A stretch of 64,000 nt of DNA from Allobosea sp. CRIB-10 (GCF_900112185.1 NZ_FOKP01000006.1:167291-231290), one strand, 5' to 3'; shown: positions 1-8,881, counted from the stretch's first letter. Notes: generated from the sequence alone by a model not told the origin. Made by a program: numbers and translations.

Positions 1-1005
1 GTCGGCCGCACCAACATGACCGAGTTCGCCTTCTCCGGGCTCGGGCTCAATCCGCATTACGGCACGCCGCTGAACCCGTTCGATCGCGCCGCCAAGCGCA
101 TTCCGGGCGGCTCGTCCTCGGGGGCGGCCGTCTCGGTCAGCGACGGCATGGCCGCAGCCGCGGTCGGCACGGACACCGGCGGCTCGGTCCGGATCCCCGC
201 TGCGCTGTGTGGCCTCACCGGCTTCAAGCCGACCGCCCGGCGTGTGCCGCGCGACGGGGCCCTGCCGCTCTCGACCAGTCTCGATTCGATCGGCCCGATC
301 GGGCGCAGCGTCGCCTGCTGCGCCATGCTCGACGCGGTTCTCTCCGGAACCGGCGAGAACCTGCTCGGCGAAGCGAGCCTCGCCGGTCTGCGGCTCGCCG
401 TGCCCAGGACCGTCGCGCTCGACGGCATGGACACGAGTGTAGCGGCGAGCTTCGAAGCCGCGCTCAGCACTCTGTCACGAGCCGGGGCGCAGATCAGCGA
501 GATCGTCGTCCCGGAATTCGCGCAGCTCGGCGCGATCAACGCCAAAGGCGGCCTTGCGGCGGCGGAAGCCTGGCACTGGCATCGCGAGCTGATCCAGCGG
601 GCCGGCGATCGCTACGACACGCGCGTGCGGGTGCGGATCCTGCGCGGCCGCGAGCTCTCGGCGGCCGACTATATCGACCTGCTGGCGGCGCGCTCCGCCT
701 GGATCGCGTCCGTGGAGGCGCGGATCGCCCCGTTCGACGCCTTGGTCATGCCGACCGTGCCGATCGTCGCGCCCCGTATCGACGAGCTCGCGGATGATGC
801 CGCCTTCGGCGCCACCAACCTGCTGATCCTGCGCAATCCGACCTTCATCAACTTCCTCGACGGCTGCGCCGTGAGCCTGCCTTGCCATCGTTCCGGCGAG
901 GCCCCGGTCGGGCTGATGCTCGCCGGCGCCGCCGGCCGTGATCGCGCGATCCTGTCGATCGGGCAGGCGGTGGAACAGGCGCTGCGCGCCACAAGCGGGA
1001 GCTGA
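1..1005 (+). CDS. Amidase signature family enzyme (5' end outside window)
   Basis: The first 334 visible residues belong to an amidase-signature hydrolase, which cleaves a C-N amide bond with a Ser-cisSer-Lys triad. The glycine/serine-rich core is clear: GGSSSGAAV carries the cis-Ser and [12 protein letters not shown] carries the nucleophilic Ser. The catalytic Lys lies upstream of the window, so the start is not visible. The reading frame is open from base 1. The stop lies 4 nt before the ATG of the next gene, so the two are probably cotranscribed. The substrate cannot be read from sequence; family members include AtzF/allophanate-hydrolase-like and general amidases. The setting, with a D-glutamate cyclase-like gene next and hydantoin/pyrimidine genes downstream, suggests a small nitrogenous amide. 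Confidence 0.9.
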   Translation, partial: VGRTNMTEFAFSGLGLNPHYGTPLNPFDRAAKRIPGGSSSGAAVSVSDGMAAAAVGTDTGGSVRIPAALCGLTGFKPTARRVPRDGALPLSTSLDSIGPIGRSVACCAMLDAVLSGTGENLLGEASLAGLRLAVPRTVALDGMDTSVAASFEAALSTLSRAGAQISEIVVPEFAQLGAINAKGGLAAAEAWHWHRELIQRAGDRYDTRVRVRILRGRELSAADYIDLLAARSAWIASVEARIAPFDALVMPTVPIVAPRIDELADDAAFGATNLLILRNPTFINFLDGCAVSLPCHRSGEAPVGLMLAGAAGRDRAILSIGQAVEQALRATSGS

Positions 1006-1009
1006 GGCC

Positions 1010-1804
1010 ATGGAAGACAACCTGCCCTTGCTCGATCCCTATGCGGCTCGCCTTGCCATCCGCTCGGGGGCCTTCGACGCGCCGACCGCGAATGTCGCGC
1101 CGGGCTTCGTCCAGGCCAATCTGGCGATCCTGCCGCGCGAGCTCGCCTTCGAGTTCATGCTGTTCTGCCAGCGCAATCCGAAGCCCTGCCCGTTGATCGG
1201 GGTGTCCGAGATCGGCGATCCGATGCTGCCGGCGCTCGGGCGCGACCTCGACATCCGCAGTGACCTGCCGCGCTACCGGCTCTGGCAGGACGGCGAGCTG
1301 GTGGCGGAGCCGACCGATATCCGCGGCTACTGGCGCGACGATCTCGTCAGCTTCCTGATCGGCTGCTCCTTCTCCTTCGAGGAGGCGATGCTCGCCGCCG
1401 GGCTGCCGGTGCGCCATATCGAGCAGGGCAGTAACGTGCCGATGTACCGGACCTCGATCGCGACCGCCCCGGCCGGCCGCTTCTCCGGGCCGCTCGTCGT
1501 TTCGATGCGCCCGCTGACGCCGGCCGAGGCGATCCGCGCCGTCCAGATCACCGGCCGGTTTCCGTCGGTCCATGGCGCCCCGGTTCACTTGGGGGATCCC
1601 GCTGCGATCGGCATCCGGGACATCATGGCGCCCGACTATGGCGATCCCGTCGAGATCAGGCCGGGCGAAATCCCGGTATTCTGGGCGTGCGGCGTGACGC
1701 CACAAGCGGTCATCGCCAAGACCCGCCCCGGCTTCTGCATCACCCACGCCCCCGGCTACATGCTCGTCACCGATATTCGCAACGGCACGCTCGCGACGGG
1801 CTAG
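1010..1804 (+). CDS. DUF1445 putative hydro-lyase / D-glutamate cyclase-like protein
   Basis: A 264-residue protein of the DUF1445 (UPF0317) family, which includes mammalian D-glutamate cyclase and bacterial putative hydro-lyases. Family-typical stretches are visible: an N-terminal [12 protein letters not shown], a central [19 protein letters not shown], and a C-terminal WACGVTPQ followed by [14 protein letters not shown]. The ATG at 1010 was chosen because it starts 4 nt after the amidase stop and gives the normal family length; longer frames run into the amidase. It often sits beside amidases and transporters in nitrogen-compound loci. The TAG stop is part of a CTAGAGCATTT motif that begins a dispersed repeat. 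The biochemical role in bacteria is not settled, so function is given only at family level. Confidence 0.85.
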   Translation: MEDNLPLLDPYAARLAIRSGAFDAPTANVAPGFVQANLAILPRELAFEFMLFCQRNPKPCPLIGVSEIGDPMLPALGRDLDIRSDLPRYRLWQDGELVAEPTDIRGYWRDDLVSFLIGCSFSFEEAMLAAGLPVRHIEQGSNVPMYRTSIATAPAGRFSGPLVVSMRPLTPAEAIRAVQITGRFPSVHGAPVHLGDPAAIGIRDIMAPDYGDPVEIRPGEIPVFWACGVTPQAVIAKTRPGFCITHAPGYMLVTDIRNGTLATG

Positions 1805-1906
1805 AGCATTTCCCGCAATTCTTCGAATCGCGAGATTGCTCTAGGTCCTTGTTTTATCGCATTTTCTTCACGCGAATCGGTGTCCACTTCGCTCAAAAAT
1901 GCTCTA
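1803..1906. repeat. Dispersed intergenic repeat, copy 1 (AGAGCATTT...AAATGCTCT)
   Basis: About 104 bp bounded by an inverted AGAGCATTT / AAATGCTCT, with internal GAATCGCGAGATTGCTCTA and a TATCGCATTTTCTTCACGCG core. Closely similar copies lie at about 3178-3277 and 22738-22817. It abuts the stop codon of the DUF1445 gene, and its first bases supply the G of that TAG. It contains no plausible gene. This class of palindromic intergenic repeat is widespread in Hyphomicrobiales genomes. Confidence 0.8.
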
Positions 1907-1919
1907 GAGCGCGCTTCTT

Positions 1920-2235
1920 TTACACGGAAGCGTATCCTGCGTTCGCGATGTATTTGGCGCATTCGTTGGGCGAGACGAGCTGGATTAGGTCGCCGAGCTT
2001 TCGCCAGGTTGCCTCGACAGTTCTGCACTCCGCGTCGCGCTCGGCCTAACGAACCCAGTTGGCGATCGACTGCGCGGGCGGCTCAAACTCCAGGGCAAGC
2101 TCTTCAGGCGTTCGTCCGGATCGAACCAACTCCACCATCTGTCGCCGGAACTCCGGCGGATAGGCATTGCGAAAACGCGGCATCGGACACTCCAGAAAAT
2201 GACGTCAAGGGTGTCCACAAAGTAGGGTCAACTCC
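1920..2235 (-). mobile_element. Fused remnants of an IS3-family orfA and an IS630-family transposase
   Basis: On the minus strand an ATG at 2183 opens MPRFRNAYPPEFRRQMVELV, continues through ALEFEPPAQSIANWVR, and stops at TAG 2048-2046. This is the N-terminal helix-turn-helix part of an IS3-type OrfA. The same frame continues after the stop as AERDAE..., then TVEATWRKLG and ECAKYIANAGYASV, ending at TAA 1922-1920. That last part resembles the C-terminus of IS630-family transposases. The stretch just upstream of the ATG (about 2184-2235) is like the terminal region of such an IS. Neither transposase is complete. The region is a scar of two insertions or deletions rather than an active element. 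Confidence 0.65.
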
Positions 2236-2450
2236 GCTATCGTCTTGCGCCGCGGCTCGAGAGCGATAGCCGCAAGAGTGTGTTGTGACAGATCGAGCCA
2301 TTCAGCATGGTCTGTTCCGTTTGCGATCTGCCGCGCGTGGTCGCAACTGGATATGATGGCCTTTTGCCTTGGTTTCTGCGCCATGCCAGCCGGTCGATCT
2401 ATGCGCTGCGGATGCATGTCGGCTCGGTCCACGTTCTCGGGGGCCTTCCG

Positions 2451-3134
2451 ATGAGTGATGCCTCTCATCGCCTCGTGAGCATTCTGGGCGCGAACCCGTT
2501 CTTCGCGGGCTTCGAACAGGATGCGCTCGAGAAGATCGCGGCGGTCTGCAGGCAGCGGCGCCTCGCCGCCCGGGAGATCCTGTTCCTCAAGGGCGATGCC
2601 GGTGATGGGCTTTATGCCATCCGACGCGGCCTGATCCGCATCGGAACAGTGGATGATCTCGGTCAGCAGATGACGATGAACGTCCTCGGCGGCGGCGATG
2701 TCTTCGGTGAGATCACCTTGCTCGACGGCCAGTCGCGCACGGCCGACGCTGTGGCGATGGAGGACACCGACATGTTCTTCCTGCCGCGGCAGGACTTCTT
2801 GAGCCTGCTCAATCGCGAGCCGCCGATGGCGCTGCAACTGATCGACCTCCTCTGCGCCCGGCTGCGCGATGTCATCGGCCGGCTGGAGGAGACGACATTC
2901 CTGCCGTCCGCGATCCGATTGGCACGACGCATCCTGGTGCTCGCCGCCGACTACGGCACGGATGTCCATGCCTCTCAGGAGGAATTGGCCTCTCTTACTG
3001 GAGTGACGCGCGAAACGGTCAACCGCCATCTCCAGTCCTGGAAGCGCACCGGCATCATTTCGTTGGGACGAGGGCGAGTCCTGATCCGGGATATCGACGA
3101 CCTGCGGCGCCTGGCGAAGGTCGATGCCGCCTAG
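2451..3134 (+). CDS. Crp/Fnr-family transcriptional regulator
   Basis: A 227-residue regulator. Residues ~18-130 form a cyclic-nucleotide-binding-type beta-barrel with the typical GDAGDGLYAIRRGLIRI and GGGDVFGEITLLDGQSRTADA stretches. Residues ~165-215 form a Crp-type winged helix with QEELASLTGVTRETVNRHL as the recognition segment. No Fnr-type cysteine cluster is present, so it is not an oxygen-sensing FeS regulator. ATG 2451 was chosen because it begins the conserved fold; the frame is open further upstream into non-homologous sequence. It lies beside a membrane-bound class III nucleotide cyclase encoded convergently at 3275-5011. That makes cNMP a plausible ligand, although this is inference. 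The 3' end is followed by repeat copy 2. Confidence 0.9.
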   Translation: MSDASHRLVSILGANPFFAGFEQDALEKIAAVCRQRRLAAREILFLKGDAGDGLYAIRRGLIRIGTVDDLGQQMTMNVLGGGDVFGEITLLDGQSRTADAVAMEDTDMFFLPRQDFLSLLNREPPMALQLIDLLCARLRDVIGRLEETTFLPSAIRLARRILVLAADYGTDVHASQEELASLTGVTRETVNRHLQSWKRTGIISLGRGRVLIRDIDDLRRLAKVDAA

Positions 3135-3177
3135 TGGCAGTGGCCAACGCCGCGAAAGCCCGATTCGAGCACCTAGG

Positions 3178-3277
3178 CCAATTCCGCAACTCTCCGAATC
3201 GCGAGATTGCTCTATGCTTTTGTTCTATCGCATTTTCTTCACGCGAACTGGTGCCCACTTCGCTCGAAAATGCTCTA
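3178..3277. repeat. Dispersed intergenic repeat, copy 2
   Basis: A second copy of the 1803-1906 element, sharing CGAATCGCGAGATTGCTCTA, TATCGCATTTTCTTCACGCG and CCACTTCGCTC. Its left end (CCTAGGCCAATTCC) has diverged and lacks the AGAGCATTT tip. Its right tip GAAAATGCTCTAG supplies the stop codon (CTA on plus = TAG on minus, 3275-3277) of the cyclase gene. It fills the space between the convergent crp-type gene and the cyclase. Confidence 0.75.
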
Positions 3278-5011
3278 GCTCGCTGTCGCTTCGCCGGCAG
3301 CGAAAACCCGAACCGGCTTGTCGAAGCCCTTCAGGACGCGGGCATCGAGTTCGATCAAGGGCACGCGCCCGTCGACTGCGTCAGCGGCAGCCATGTCGAT
3401 CAGCACCTCGGCATTGCGCGCGCTCGCGCACAAGCGCGCTGCGAGATTCACGACGCTTCCGACCGCCGTATACTCGAGCCGACCTTCCGTGCCGATACGC
3501 CCTACCGTCGCTGGCCCCAGAGCGAGCCCGACCCCGAAACCGAGACGATGATCCAGCGGCTCGCGATCGCGCAGCAGGGACTGGACGGTCTTCTGCATGT
3601 CCCGCGCCATACGGATGGCGCATAGAGCCGGGTCTGGGCGGGAGACAGGGGCGTTGATCAGGACCATCATCCCATCGCCTGAAAAATGCGTCAGCGTCGC
3701 CCCGTGGTCGATCACCACTCTATCCAGGGCGTCGTAATAGTCGTTGAGGAAACTCATGACGACGTTCGGTTCGGCGCGTGCCGAAAAGGCGGTGAAGCCG
3801 CGCAGGTCACCGAAAACAACCACCACCTCGATGCGCCGACCGTCGAGCACACTGTCGTCGCCCGAGTGGTCGACCAGTTCTGCCACCTGGGGTGCGAGAA
3901 ACCGCTTGAGACGACCGATCCGTTGCGAGCGTTCCTGCGATACCGCCAGATCGCCGGCCATCGCGTTGAAGCGCGTCGCCAGCCGCTCGAATTCGTCGCC
4001 GGTGGCGATGTCGATCCGGTGGTCGAACTGCCCGGCACCGATCCGTGCCACGCCGTCTTCCAGAATGCGGATCGGCTCGATCATGCGCTGGGTCAGCCAG
4101 TAGGCGAGCGCGGCCGCAAGCCCTGAGCCAATGATGAGGAAGGCACTTGTTCGCCACAGAGCCGCATAGATCGGCTCGAACGCCTCTGCGACCGGCTGCT
4201 TGACGACGACGCTCCAGTCGATGCCGGGTATGGGTGCCATCGCGGCCAGAACCATGTGGCCGTCGATGTCGCGTCCCGACGCCGCCTTGCCGCTTTGCGC
4301 CGCAATCTTCGCCCGAAGAGTCTGGAGCGGCCGTATTGCGGTCTGGTCGGCCCGCAGGACTAGGCTGATATCGGGATGAGCGATCAGGCGCCCCGGCTGG
4401 TCGAGCACGAACGCTGCTCCCGTCCGACCAACCCGGATCGCCGAGATGACGTCCCAGATCAATTTGAGATTGACCTCGGCGACCGCCACGCCGACCGCCG
4501 AACGGGTGCCGGCCACGGCAATGGTCAAAAACGGTTCCGAGCCGCCATGGAAGCTCACGGGGCCATACCAGGCGCCGCCCGGGCGAATATTTTTGAGCGC
4601 CGGGCTGAGCGGATGGTCCGCGCCGCTCTCGACCTTGTTGAGCCCCATGCGCGAGACGAATACGCGCTCTCGGCCGGTGGCATCGACAAGGGTCAGGCTG
4701 ACCACGGCGGGGACCTGACGCAACAGGCGAAAGGCGTCGAGCCTGCGTCTTTCGTCAGCGCTGTCCGACCATGGCAATTGAACTGTCCAGGCCAGCTGAT
4801 CGCGAATCCCGTCCAGGAAGTCCTGGATCTTCGCGGCGGCAGATCGGGCTTCGGCTTCGAGAAGGTCGTTCAGCCGCGCTCTCTGGTCGCGATGGCCGAA
4901 CCAGGCTTCGCTGCCGCCGGCGACAAGCAGGGGTATGACCACCGCCGCGAACAGCGCGACGAAATACTTCGCGAAGAGCGAGCTCCGAAGGGCGGGTGGC
5001 GCTTGAGTCAC
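3275..5011 (-). CDS. Membrane-bound class III adenylate/guanylate cyclase (Cache-HAMP-CHD)
   Basis: A 578-residue sensor enzyme. A transmembrane helix at ~12-33 is followed by an extracytoplasmic Cache-like sensor domain (~40-275) and a second helix at ~289-307 (FLIIGSGLAAALAYWL). Then come a HAMP domain (~308-360) and a class III cyclase homology domain (~390-570). Metal-binding aspartates are in FGDLRGFT (Asp402) and FSGDGMMV (Asp446). The transition-state Asn/Arg are in AVGSVVNLAARLC (Asn522, Arg526). The enzyme should therefore be catalytically competent. It would make cAMP or cGMP in the cytoplasm in response to a periplasmic ligand. A convergent Crp-family gene lies next door. Base specificity (ATP or GTP) cannot be assigned with confidence. 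Confidence 0.92.
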   Translation of the reverse strand: MTQAPPALRSSLFAKYFVALFAAVVIPLLVAGGSEAWFGHRDQRARLNDLLEAEARSAAAKIQDFLDGIRDQLAWTVQLPWSDSADERRRLDAFRLLRQVPAVVSLTLVDATGRERVFVSRMGLNKVESGADHPLSPALKNIRPGGAWYGPVSFHGGSEPFLTIAVAGTRSAVGVAVAEVNLKLIWDVISAIRVGRTGAAFVLDQPGRLIAHPDISLVLRADQTAIRPLQTLRAKIAAQSGKAASGRDIDGHMVLAAMAPIPGIDWSVVVKQPVAEAFEPIYAALWRTSAFLIIGSGLAAALAYWLTQRMIEPIRILEDGVARIGAGQFDHRIDIATGDEFERLATRFNAMAGDLAVSQERSQRIGRLKRFLAPQVAELVDHSGDDSVLDGRRIEVVVVFGDLRGFTAFSARAEPNVVMSFLNDYYDALDRVVIDHGATLTHFSGDGMMVLINAPVSRPDPALCAIRMARDMQKTVQSLLRDREPLDHRLGFGVGLALGPATVGRIGTEGRLEYTAVGSVVNLAARLCASARNAEVLIDMAAADAVDGRVPLIELDARVLKGFDKPVRVFAAGEATAS

Positions 5012-5044
5012 CGTGACAGCTCATACGCCGGCTTCCCGGCCAAA

Positions 5045-6088
5045 TTACTCGATCACCACTTCCGCACTGCTCAGAAGCGATGGGGGCATCGTCAGCCCAA
5101 GCTGTCCGGCGGCCTTCAGATTGACGAACAGCTCGACCTTCGTCACGCGCTGGACCGGCAGGTCCGATGGCTTCTCACCCTTGATGATCCGGCCGGCATA
5201 GATCCCGGTATGACGGTGCGATTGCTGGAAGTCGCCGCCATAGCTCATCAGACCGCCGGCATTCGGGAAATCCCGCGCCTGGGTGATGGCGGGCACCTTA
5301 TGGCGCTCGGCCAGCTCGGCGAGGCGCCGGCTTCGATAGGCGAAATAGGGATCGGAGGTGAAGACCAGCCCTGGCAGCTGCATCTGCGACACCGCTACGA
5401 AAAGAGCCTCCAGTTCCGGCTCGCTGCTGGCAGTGAGGAGGCGCAGCTCCAGCCGAAGACTGCTTGCAGCGGCCTGCAGATTTTTCGACTGCGAAGCCGA
5501 GGTCGGACTTGCCGGGTTGACCGCGACGGCGAAAGTCCTGGCGGCCGGAAACAGCTCGCTCATGAACTCCAGTCGTTTCAGCGAGACCTCGACGCTGAGG
5601 CTGCTGACGCCGGTGAGATTGCCGCCCGGGCGGGACAGGCTGGCGACCAGGCCCAGCGCGACCGGATCACCGCCCATCTCAAAGACGATCGGGATCGTCT
5701 TGGTTGCAGATCGGGCGGCAAGCGCCACCTCCGCACCACCTGGTGCGACCATTACGGTGACCTGGCGATCGGCCAGAGCCAGTGCGAGCGCCGGCAATCG
5801 GCTGTACTCGCCCTCTGCCCAGCGAAAATCGATCGCGACGTTGCGGCCATCGACATAGCCGGCTTCGGCCAGGCCCTCGGCGAAGGCGACGAGCCGACTG
5901 GCGTAAGCTTCGGGCGATTCCGAGCCGAGATAGCCGATGACCGGCGTGGCCTTTTGCTGCGCACGGGCCGAGATCGTCGACGCCATCATCGCGCCGAGCA
6001 GCGCGATGGTCTCGCGCCGCGTCGTTGGAACAGCCTGGCGCAAGGAGCAAGGCATGAACCGCACGGCCGTTCCCCTTCCGACCGACAT
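5045..6088 (-). CDS. TrpX/YtrF-like ABC transporter substrate-binding protein
   Basis: A secreted binding protein of 347 residues of the ABC_sub_bind (PF04392) type. The N-terminus carries a positively charged stretch and hydrophobic segment (TRRETIALLGAMMASTISARA), a probable signal peptide. The mature protein starts near QQKATPVIGYLGSESPEAYA, typical of this family, and contains GYVDGRNVAIDFRWAEGEYS. An internal ATG (start 6055) gives MPCSLRQAV and is an equally good start; neither has a strong ribosome-binding site. No permease or ATPase gene is adjacent, so it is an orphan. Such orphan TrpX-like proteins are abundant in Hyphomicrobiales. The ligand is unknown. Confidence 0.85.
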   Translation of the reverse strand: MSVGRGTAVRFMPCSLRQAVPTTRRETIALLGAMMASTISARAQQKATPVIGYLGSESPEAYASRLVAFAEGLAEAGYVDGRNVAIDFRWAEGEYSRLPALALALADRQVTVMVAPGGAEVALAARSATKTIPIVFEMGGDPVALGLVASLSRPGGNLTGVSSLSVEVSLKRLEFMSELFPAARTFAVAVNPASPTSASQSKNLQAAASSLRLELRLLTASSEPELEALFVAVSQMQLPGLVFTSDPYFAYRSRRLAELAERHKVPAITQARDFPNAGGLMSYGGDFQQSHRHTGIYAGRIIKGEKPSDLPVQRVTKVELFVNLKAAGQLGLTMPPSLLSSAEVVIE

Positions 6089-6389
6089 TGGCGCAGGTCA
6101 GGAAACGCCCAACTTGCTCCGTCCCCCTCATATCATGCTGGATGAACCGTGTCGCGAAACCGGTTCGCCACCGGCCTACCTAAACGGGATTACGACGCTC
6201 TTGCTCCGTCAGAGCGTCAGCCGCCTTGCCTGCTCGATGCACGAGACGCGCAGAGGTGAACGGGGAAGCGCTGCAATAGACTGGACGCCTGTCGCAGCGC
6301 AGGTATCAGCGTGGCCACCAGAGTTTAAGCGCGAGTGGATCGTGCCGGAGACCGATGCGGGGTGCAGGCGCGGACAAATGTGAGCGAAC
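6089..6389. other. Intergenic region without a recognisable gene
   Basis: About 300 bp upstream of the TrpX-like gene and downstream of the methyltransferase gene. Short frames exist but none shows a conserved pattern, a ribosome-binding site and coding-like composition together. It must contain the promoter of the minus-strand gene ending at 5045, but no clear -35/-10 pair was seen. Confidence 0.5.
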
Positions 6390-7232
6390 TCAGTTCAGCG
6401 CCCGCGTAACGACGACCTCGAGATAGCTGCTCGGCACAACCACGGTGGAGTCGCCCGACCGGTTGAACTGCTCGACCAGCGCCATCAGATCCCGTGTCAA
6501 CGCCGCCCTGGCAGGCTCGTCCAGCGCCCCGAAGACCTTGAGAACGGGTCCATAATAGCCGCTGAAGACCTGGAGCCAGTGGTCCGGCGAGCGGTAGCGG
6601 AAGACGAAGTCGCGCCGCCTTGTCTGGATGGCAGCACCCGCCGAGCCGAACAGCTCGGCCAGGCGTTGTTCGGTGCCCCAGAGTGCAGGCGAGCGCAGCC
6701 CGGGAGCCGGCGGGACATAGGTCCCGATCGTCCTGAAGAGATGACCGATGAAGCCATCCGGTGTCCAGTTGGCCAAGCCGATCTTGCCGCCATGCCTGCA
6801 GACCCGCAACAGCTCAGCGGCCGCGCGCTCCTGGTCTGGCGTGAACATCACCCCGAAGGTCGACATGACCGCATCGAACTGGCCGTCCGCGAAGGGCAGT
6901 GCCTCGGCGTCGGCCTCACGGAAGACGATGTCGAGATGCTCGGCCACCGCGCGCTCGCGGCCGCGCTCGAGCAGCGTCGCGACATAGTCCGTGCTGGTGA
7001 CGTCGCACCAGCGGCGAGCCGCAGCGAGACTGGCATTGCCGTTTCCGGCGGCGACATCGAGCACGGCCTGGCCGCCGCGCAGATCGAGCGCCTCGCACAG
7101 CCGTTCGCCGACGATCTGCAGGGTGGTTCCGACGACGGCATAATCGCCGGACGACCAGGCGCCGTGCTGGCGTAGCTTGATCGCTTCGTGGTCGATCTTC
7201 TGAACGGCACTGCCTTGAAGCATGGCGGACAT
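6390..7232 (-). CDS. Class I SAM-dependent methyltransferase
   Basis: A 280-residue cytosolic methyltransferase of the UbiE/Methyltransf_11 type. Motif I is DVAAGNGNAS, the acidic motif II region is SADAEALPF-like (READAEALPFADGQFDAVMS), and the post-motif III segment is LLRVCRHGGKIGLANWTPDG. ATG 7232 was chosen because a good Shine-Dalgarno (AAGGAAC) lies just upstream. The open frame continues further 5' but runs into the end of the neighbouring DUF1127 gene. The gene is probably cotranscribed with that gene. The substrate is not predictable. Close relatives are annotated only as class I methyltransferases. Confidence 0.85.
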   Translation of the reverse strand: MSAMLQGSAVQKIDHEAIKLRQHGAWSSGDYAVVGTTLQIVGERLCEALDLRGGQAVLDVAAGNGNASLAAARRWCDVTSTDYVATLLERGRERAVAEHLDIVFREADAEALPFADGQFDAVMSTFGVMFTPDQERAAAELLRVCRHGGKIGLANWTPDGFIGHLFRTIGTYVPPAPGLRSPALWGTEQRLAELFGSAGAAIQTRRRDFVFRYRSPDHWLQVFSGYYGPVLKVFGALDEPARAALTRDLMALVEQFNRSGDSTVVVPSSYLEVVVTRALN

Positions 7233-7324
7233 GGGATGGTGTTCCTTTTCAGATTGGCTCGGTAGGCTTGGATGAACGGGTGAGGCGCCGCGCTTCGGGG
7301 GCGCTCGCGCCATGTTGTCAGCGG

Positions 7325-7690
7325 TCACGGCTGCGGATCGGCGCGCCGGATGGCGAACTCGATCTCCGAACGGCTGATGCCGATATCCTTCAGCATCCTG
7401 TCGTCGAGACCCGACAATGCGTTTGCCGCGTGACGGATCTGCACTCCGAGGGCGATCCTGCGCAGCCGTCCGGACAGCGCCTCGATCAGTCTCGTCGTCA
7501 GCGGGCGCCGCGCCGGCTTTCGGTGAGGCGGGACGAATGGGCCATGGACCTCATAGAGGAACTGGTCACTGAGGATCTGCCCGACCGCCATGCGTCCGGC
7601 GAGCCGATCGAGCACCGACTTGGTGCGAGGCCGCAGCATGTCGGCCAGGGCGTCGATGTCATGAAGAAAGTCGCTTCTCAGCGCATACAT
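7325..7690 (-). CDS. DUF1127 domain-containing protein
   Basis: A 121-residue protein. Its C-terminal ~45 residues carry the DUF1127 signature (LDDRMLKDIGISRSEIEFAIR), a short arginine-rich helical motif common in alphaproteobacteria. DUF1127 proteins have been linked to RNA binding, phosphate/amino-acid metabolism and stress adaptation. The N-terminal half (MYALRSDFLHDIDALADML) is unassigned. ATG 7690 is preceded by AAGGGAG at good spacing. The frame extends further upstream without a start of comparable quality. It lies upstream of the methyltransferase gene on the same strand and probably forms a two-gene unit with it. Confidence 0.75.
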   Translation of the reverse strand: MYALRSDFLHDIDALADMLRPRTKSVLDRLAGRMAVGQILSDQFLYEVHGPFVPPHRKPARRPLTTRLIEALSGRLRRIALGVQIRHAANALSGLDDRMLKDIGISRSEIEFAIRRADPQP

Positions 7691-7895
7691 TGGGTCGCTC
7701 CCTTGCGTTGTCCGCCGCCTCCTCGGGCGGTGTTGCGGCGTTGTGGCGGTTGGGAGGGCATTGCGTCTGTGATGTGCCGCACATAGGCGTCTCAGCGCGG
7801 CGGCATTGTCGATGACGCGGGCGAGCCAGAGGCCGCACACGGAAGAGCCGCCTTCGCACTTCGCATCAGGCCTCGGATCGACTACGCTGTCTAAA

Positions 7896-7910
7896 ATCTG
7901 AGATTCAGAT
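7896..7910. promoter_or_regulatory. Candidate operator upstream of the XRE regulator
   Basis: A perfect inverted repeat ATCTGA-GAT-TCAGAT located 24 nt before the start of the XRE regulator gene. It contains the heptamer TGAGATT (7899-7905), which recurs twice (8885-8891 and 8903-8909) in the gap before the transporter/orotate operon that the regulator precedes. Assignment as an autoregulatory binding site is inference from position and shared sequence. Confidence 0.45.
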
Positions 7911-7934
7911 GATGCGGCAGACGGGGTCGGCTCG

Positions 7935-8858
7935 ATGGCAATCCGGTTCGAGGAAATCGGTGAGCGGCTGAAAGCCTACCGCCTGGGACGCGGGCTGCTG
8001 GCCGAGGACGTCGCCGAGCGTCTCGGGATCTCGCGGGCGGCTGTCTACCGGATCGAAGCCGGGGGCGTGGTCAAGATCGAGACCCTGGAGCGGCTGGCGA
8101 CGCTGTTGGAGACGACCGTCGCTTCGCTGCTCGGGGCAGGGGTCGAGTATTACTCCAGCCCGCTCAGCTATTTCGAGCGCATGCGGCAGATCGAGGAGCA
8201 GGCGGACCAGGTCGTCGCGCATTTCCCGCCGCTGTCCTATCTGCTGACCTCGGACGGCTACTCCGCCCATTTGCGGCAGACCCTGGTGGAGGCGCTGCCA
8301 CCCCACGTCGCGCGCGATCAGGCGGTGGCGGAAATCGATGCCATCATCGCGATCCTCGATGAGCGCAAAAACGCCCGCAAGCGCCGTCGCCTGAGCGTCG
8401 TCAACTTCGTCAATGTGCTCGAGATCGAGCGCTGGCTCAAACTCGGCGTCGTCGGCCGTTTCAACCTGCCGCCGGCCGAGCTGGCCCGCCGCCGCCTGGC
8501 CGCGCGCGCCGAGGTCGAGCATCTGATCGGGCTGATCGAGAGCGAGCCGATGGGGGTTCAGATCGGCCTGATCGAGGAGACGCTGCCGAACATCACCTTC
8601 CAGCTTTTCCGCACCGCGGAGAAGACGCTGCTGGGCCTCAGCCCGTTCCGCCTGGGCGGCGAATTGCCGAATCTCCGGTCCGGCATCGCCATGCTGACCG
8701 CGGATGAGGAGCCGGTACGCCTCTATGAGGAGATTGCCGATGGGCTCTGGCGCCGTGCCCTCAAGGGCAGCGAGGCCGGGGCCGTTCTGCGCGCCGCACT
8801 CGACCGCTCGGCGATCGCGCCGCCGCCGCGGAAGGAGGCATCCTCGGAGCTGGTCTGA
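7935..8858 (+). CDS. XRE-family transcriptional regulator, probable controller of the downstream orotate operon
   Basis: A 307-residue protein with an N-terminal Cro/CI-type helix-turn-helix (~9-66). It contains GERLKAYRLGRGLLAEDVAE, then LGISRAAVYRIEAG and LERLATLLETTVASLLGAG. The remaining ~240 residues are a mixed alpha/beta region without a recognised domain, possibly the effector-binding part. The gene is followed by a 290-bp gap holding two direct repeats that share TGAGATT with a palindrome in its own leader. The operon for a transporter, PyrK/PyrD-like proteins, carbamoylase and PyrE begins next. Control of that operon, perhaps with a pyrimidine effector, is inferred from position and shared motif only. 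Confidence 0.85.
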   Translation: MAIRFEEIGERLKAYRLGRGLLAEDVAERLGISRAAVYRIEAGGVVKIETLERLATLLETTVASLLGAGVEYYSSPLSYFERMRQIEEQADQVVAHFPPLSYLLTSDGYSAHLRQTLVEALPPHVARDQAVAEIDAIIAILDERKNARKRRRLSVVNFVNVLEIERWLKLGVVGRFNLPPAELARRRLAARAEVEHLIGLIESEPMGVQIGLIEETLPNITFQLFRTAEKTLLGLSPFRLGGELPNLRSGIAMLTADEEPVRLYEEIADGLWRRALKGSEAGAVLRAALDRSAIAPPPRKEASSELV

Positions 8859-8881
8859 TGCCGGCTCAAGTCTTGTCGCAA

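Noticed and set aside
4376..6145. A 589-codon open frame on the plus strand
   Set aside because: It is antisense to the cyclase and TrpX-like genes. Composition is Arg/Gln/Asp-rich without family motifs, typical of an antisense shadow in GC-rich DNA.
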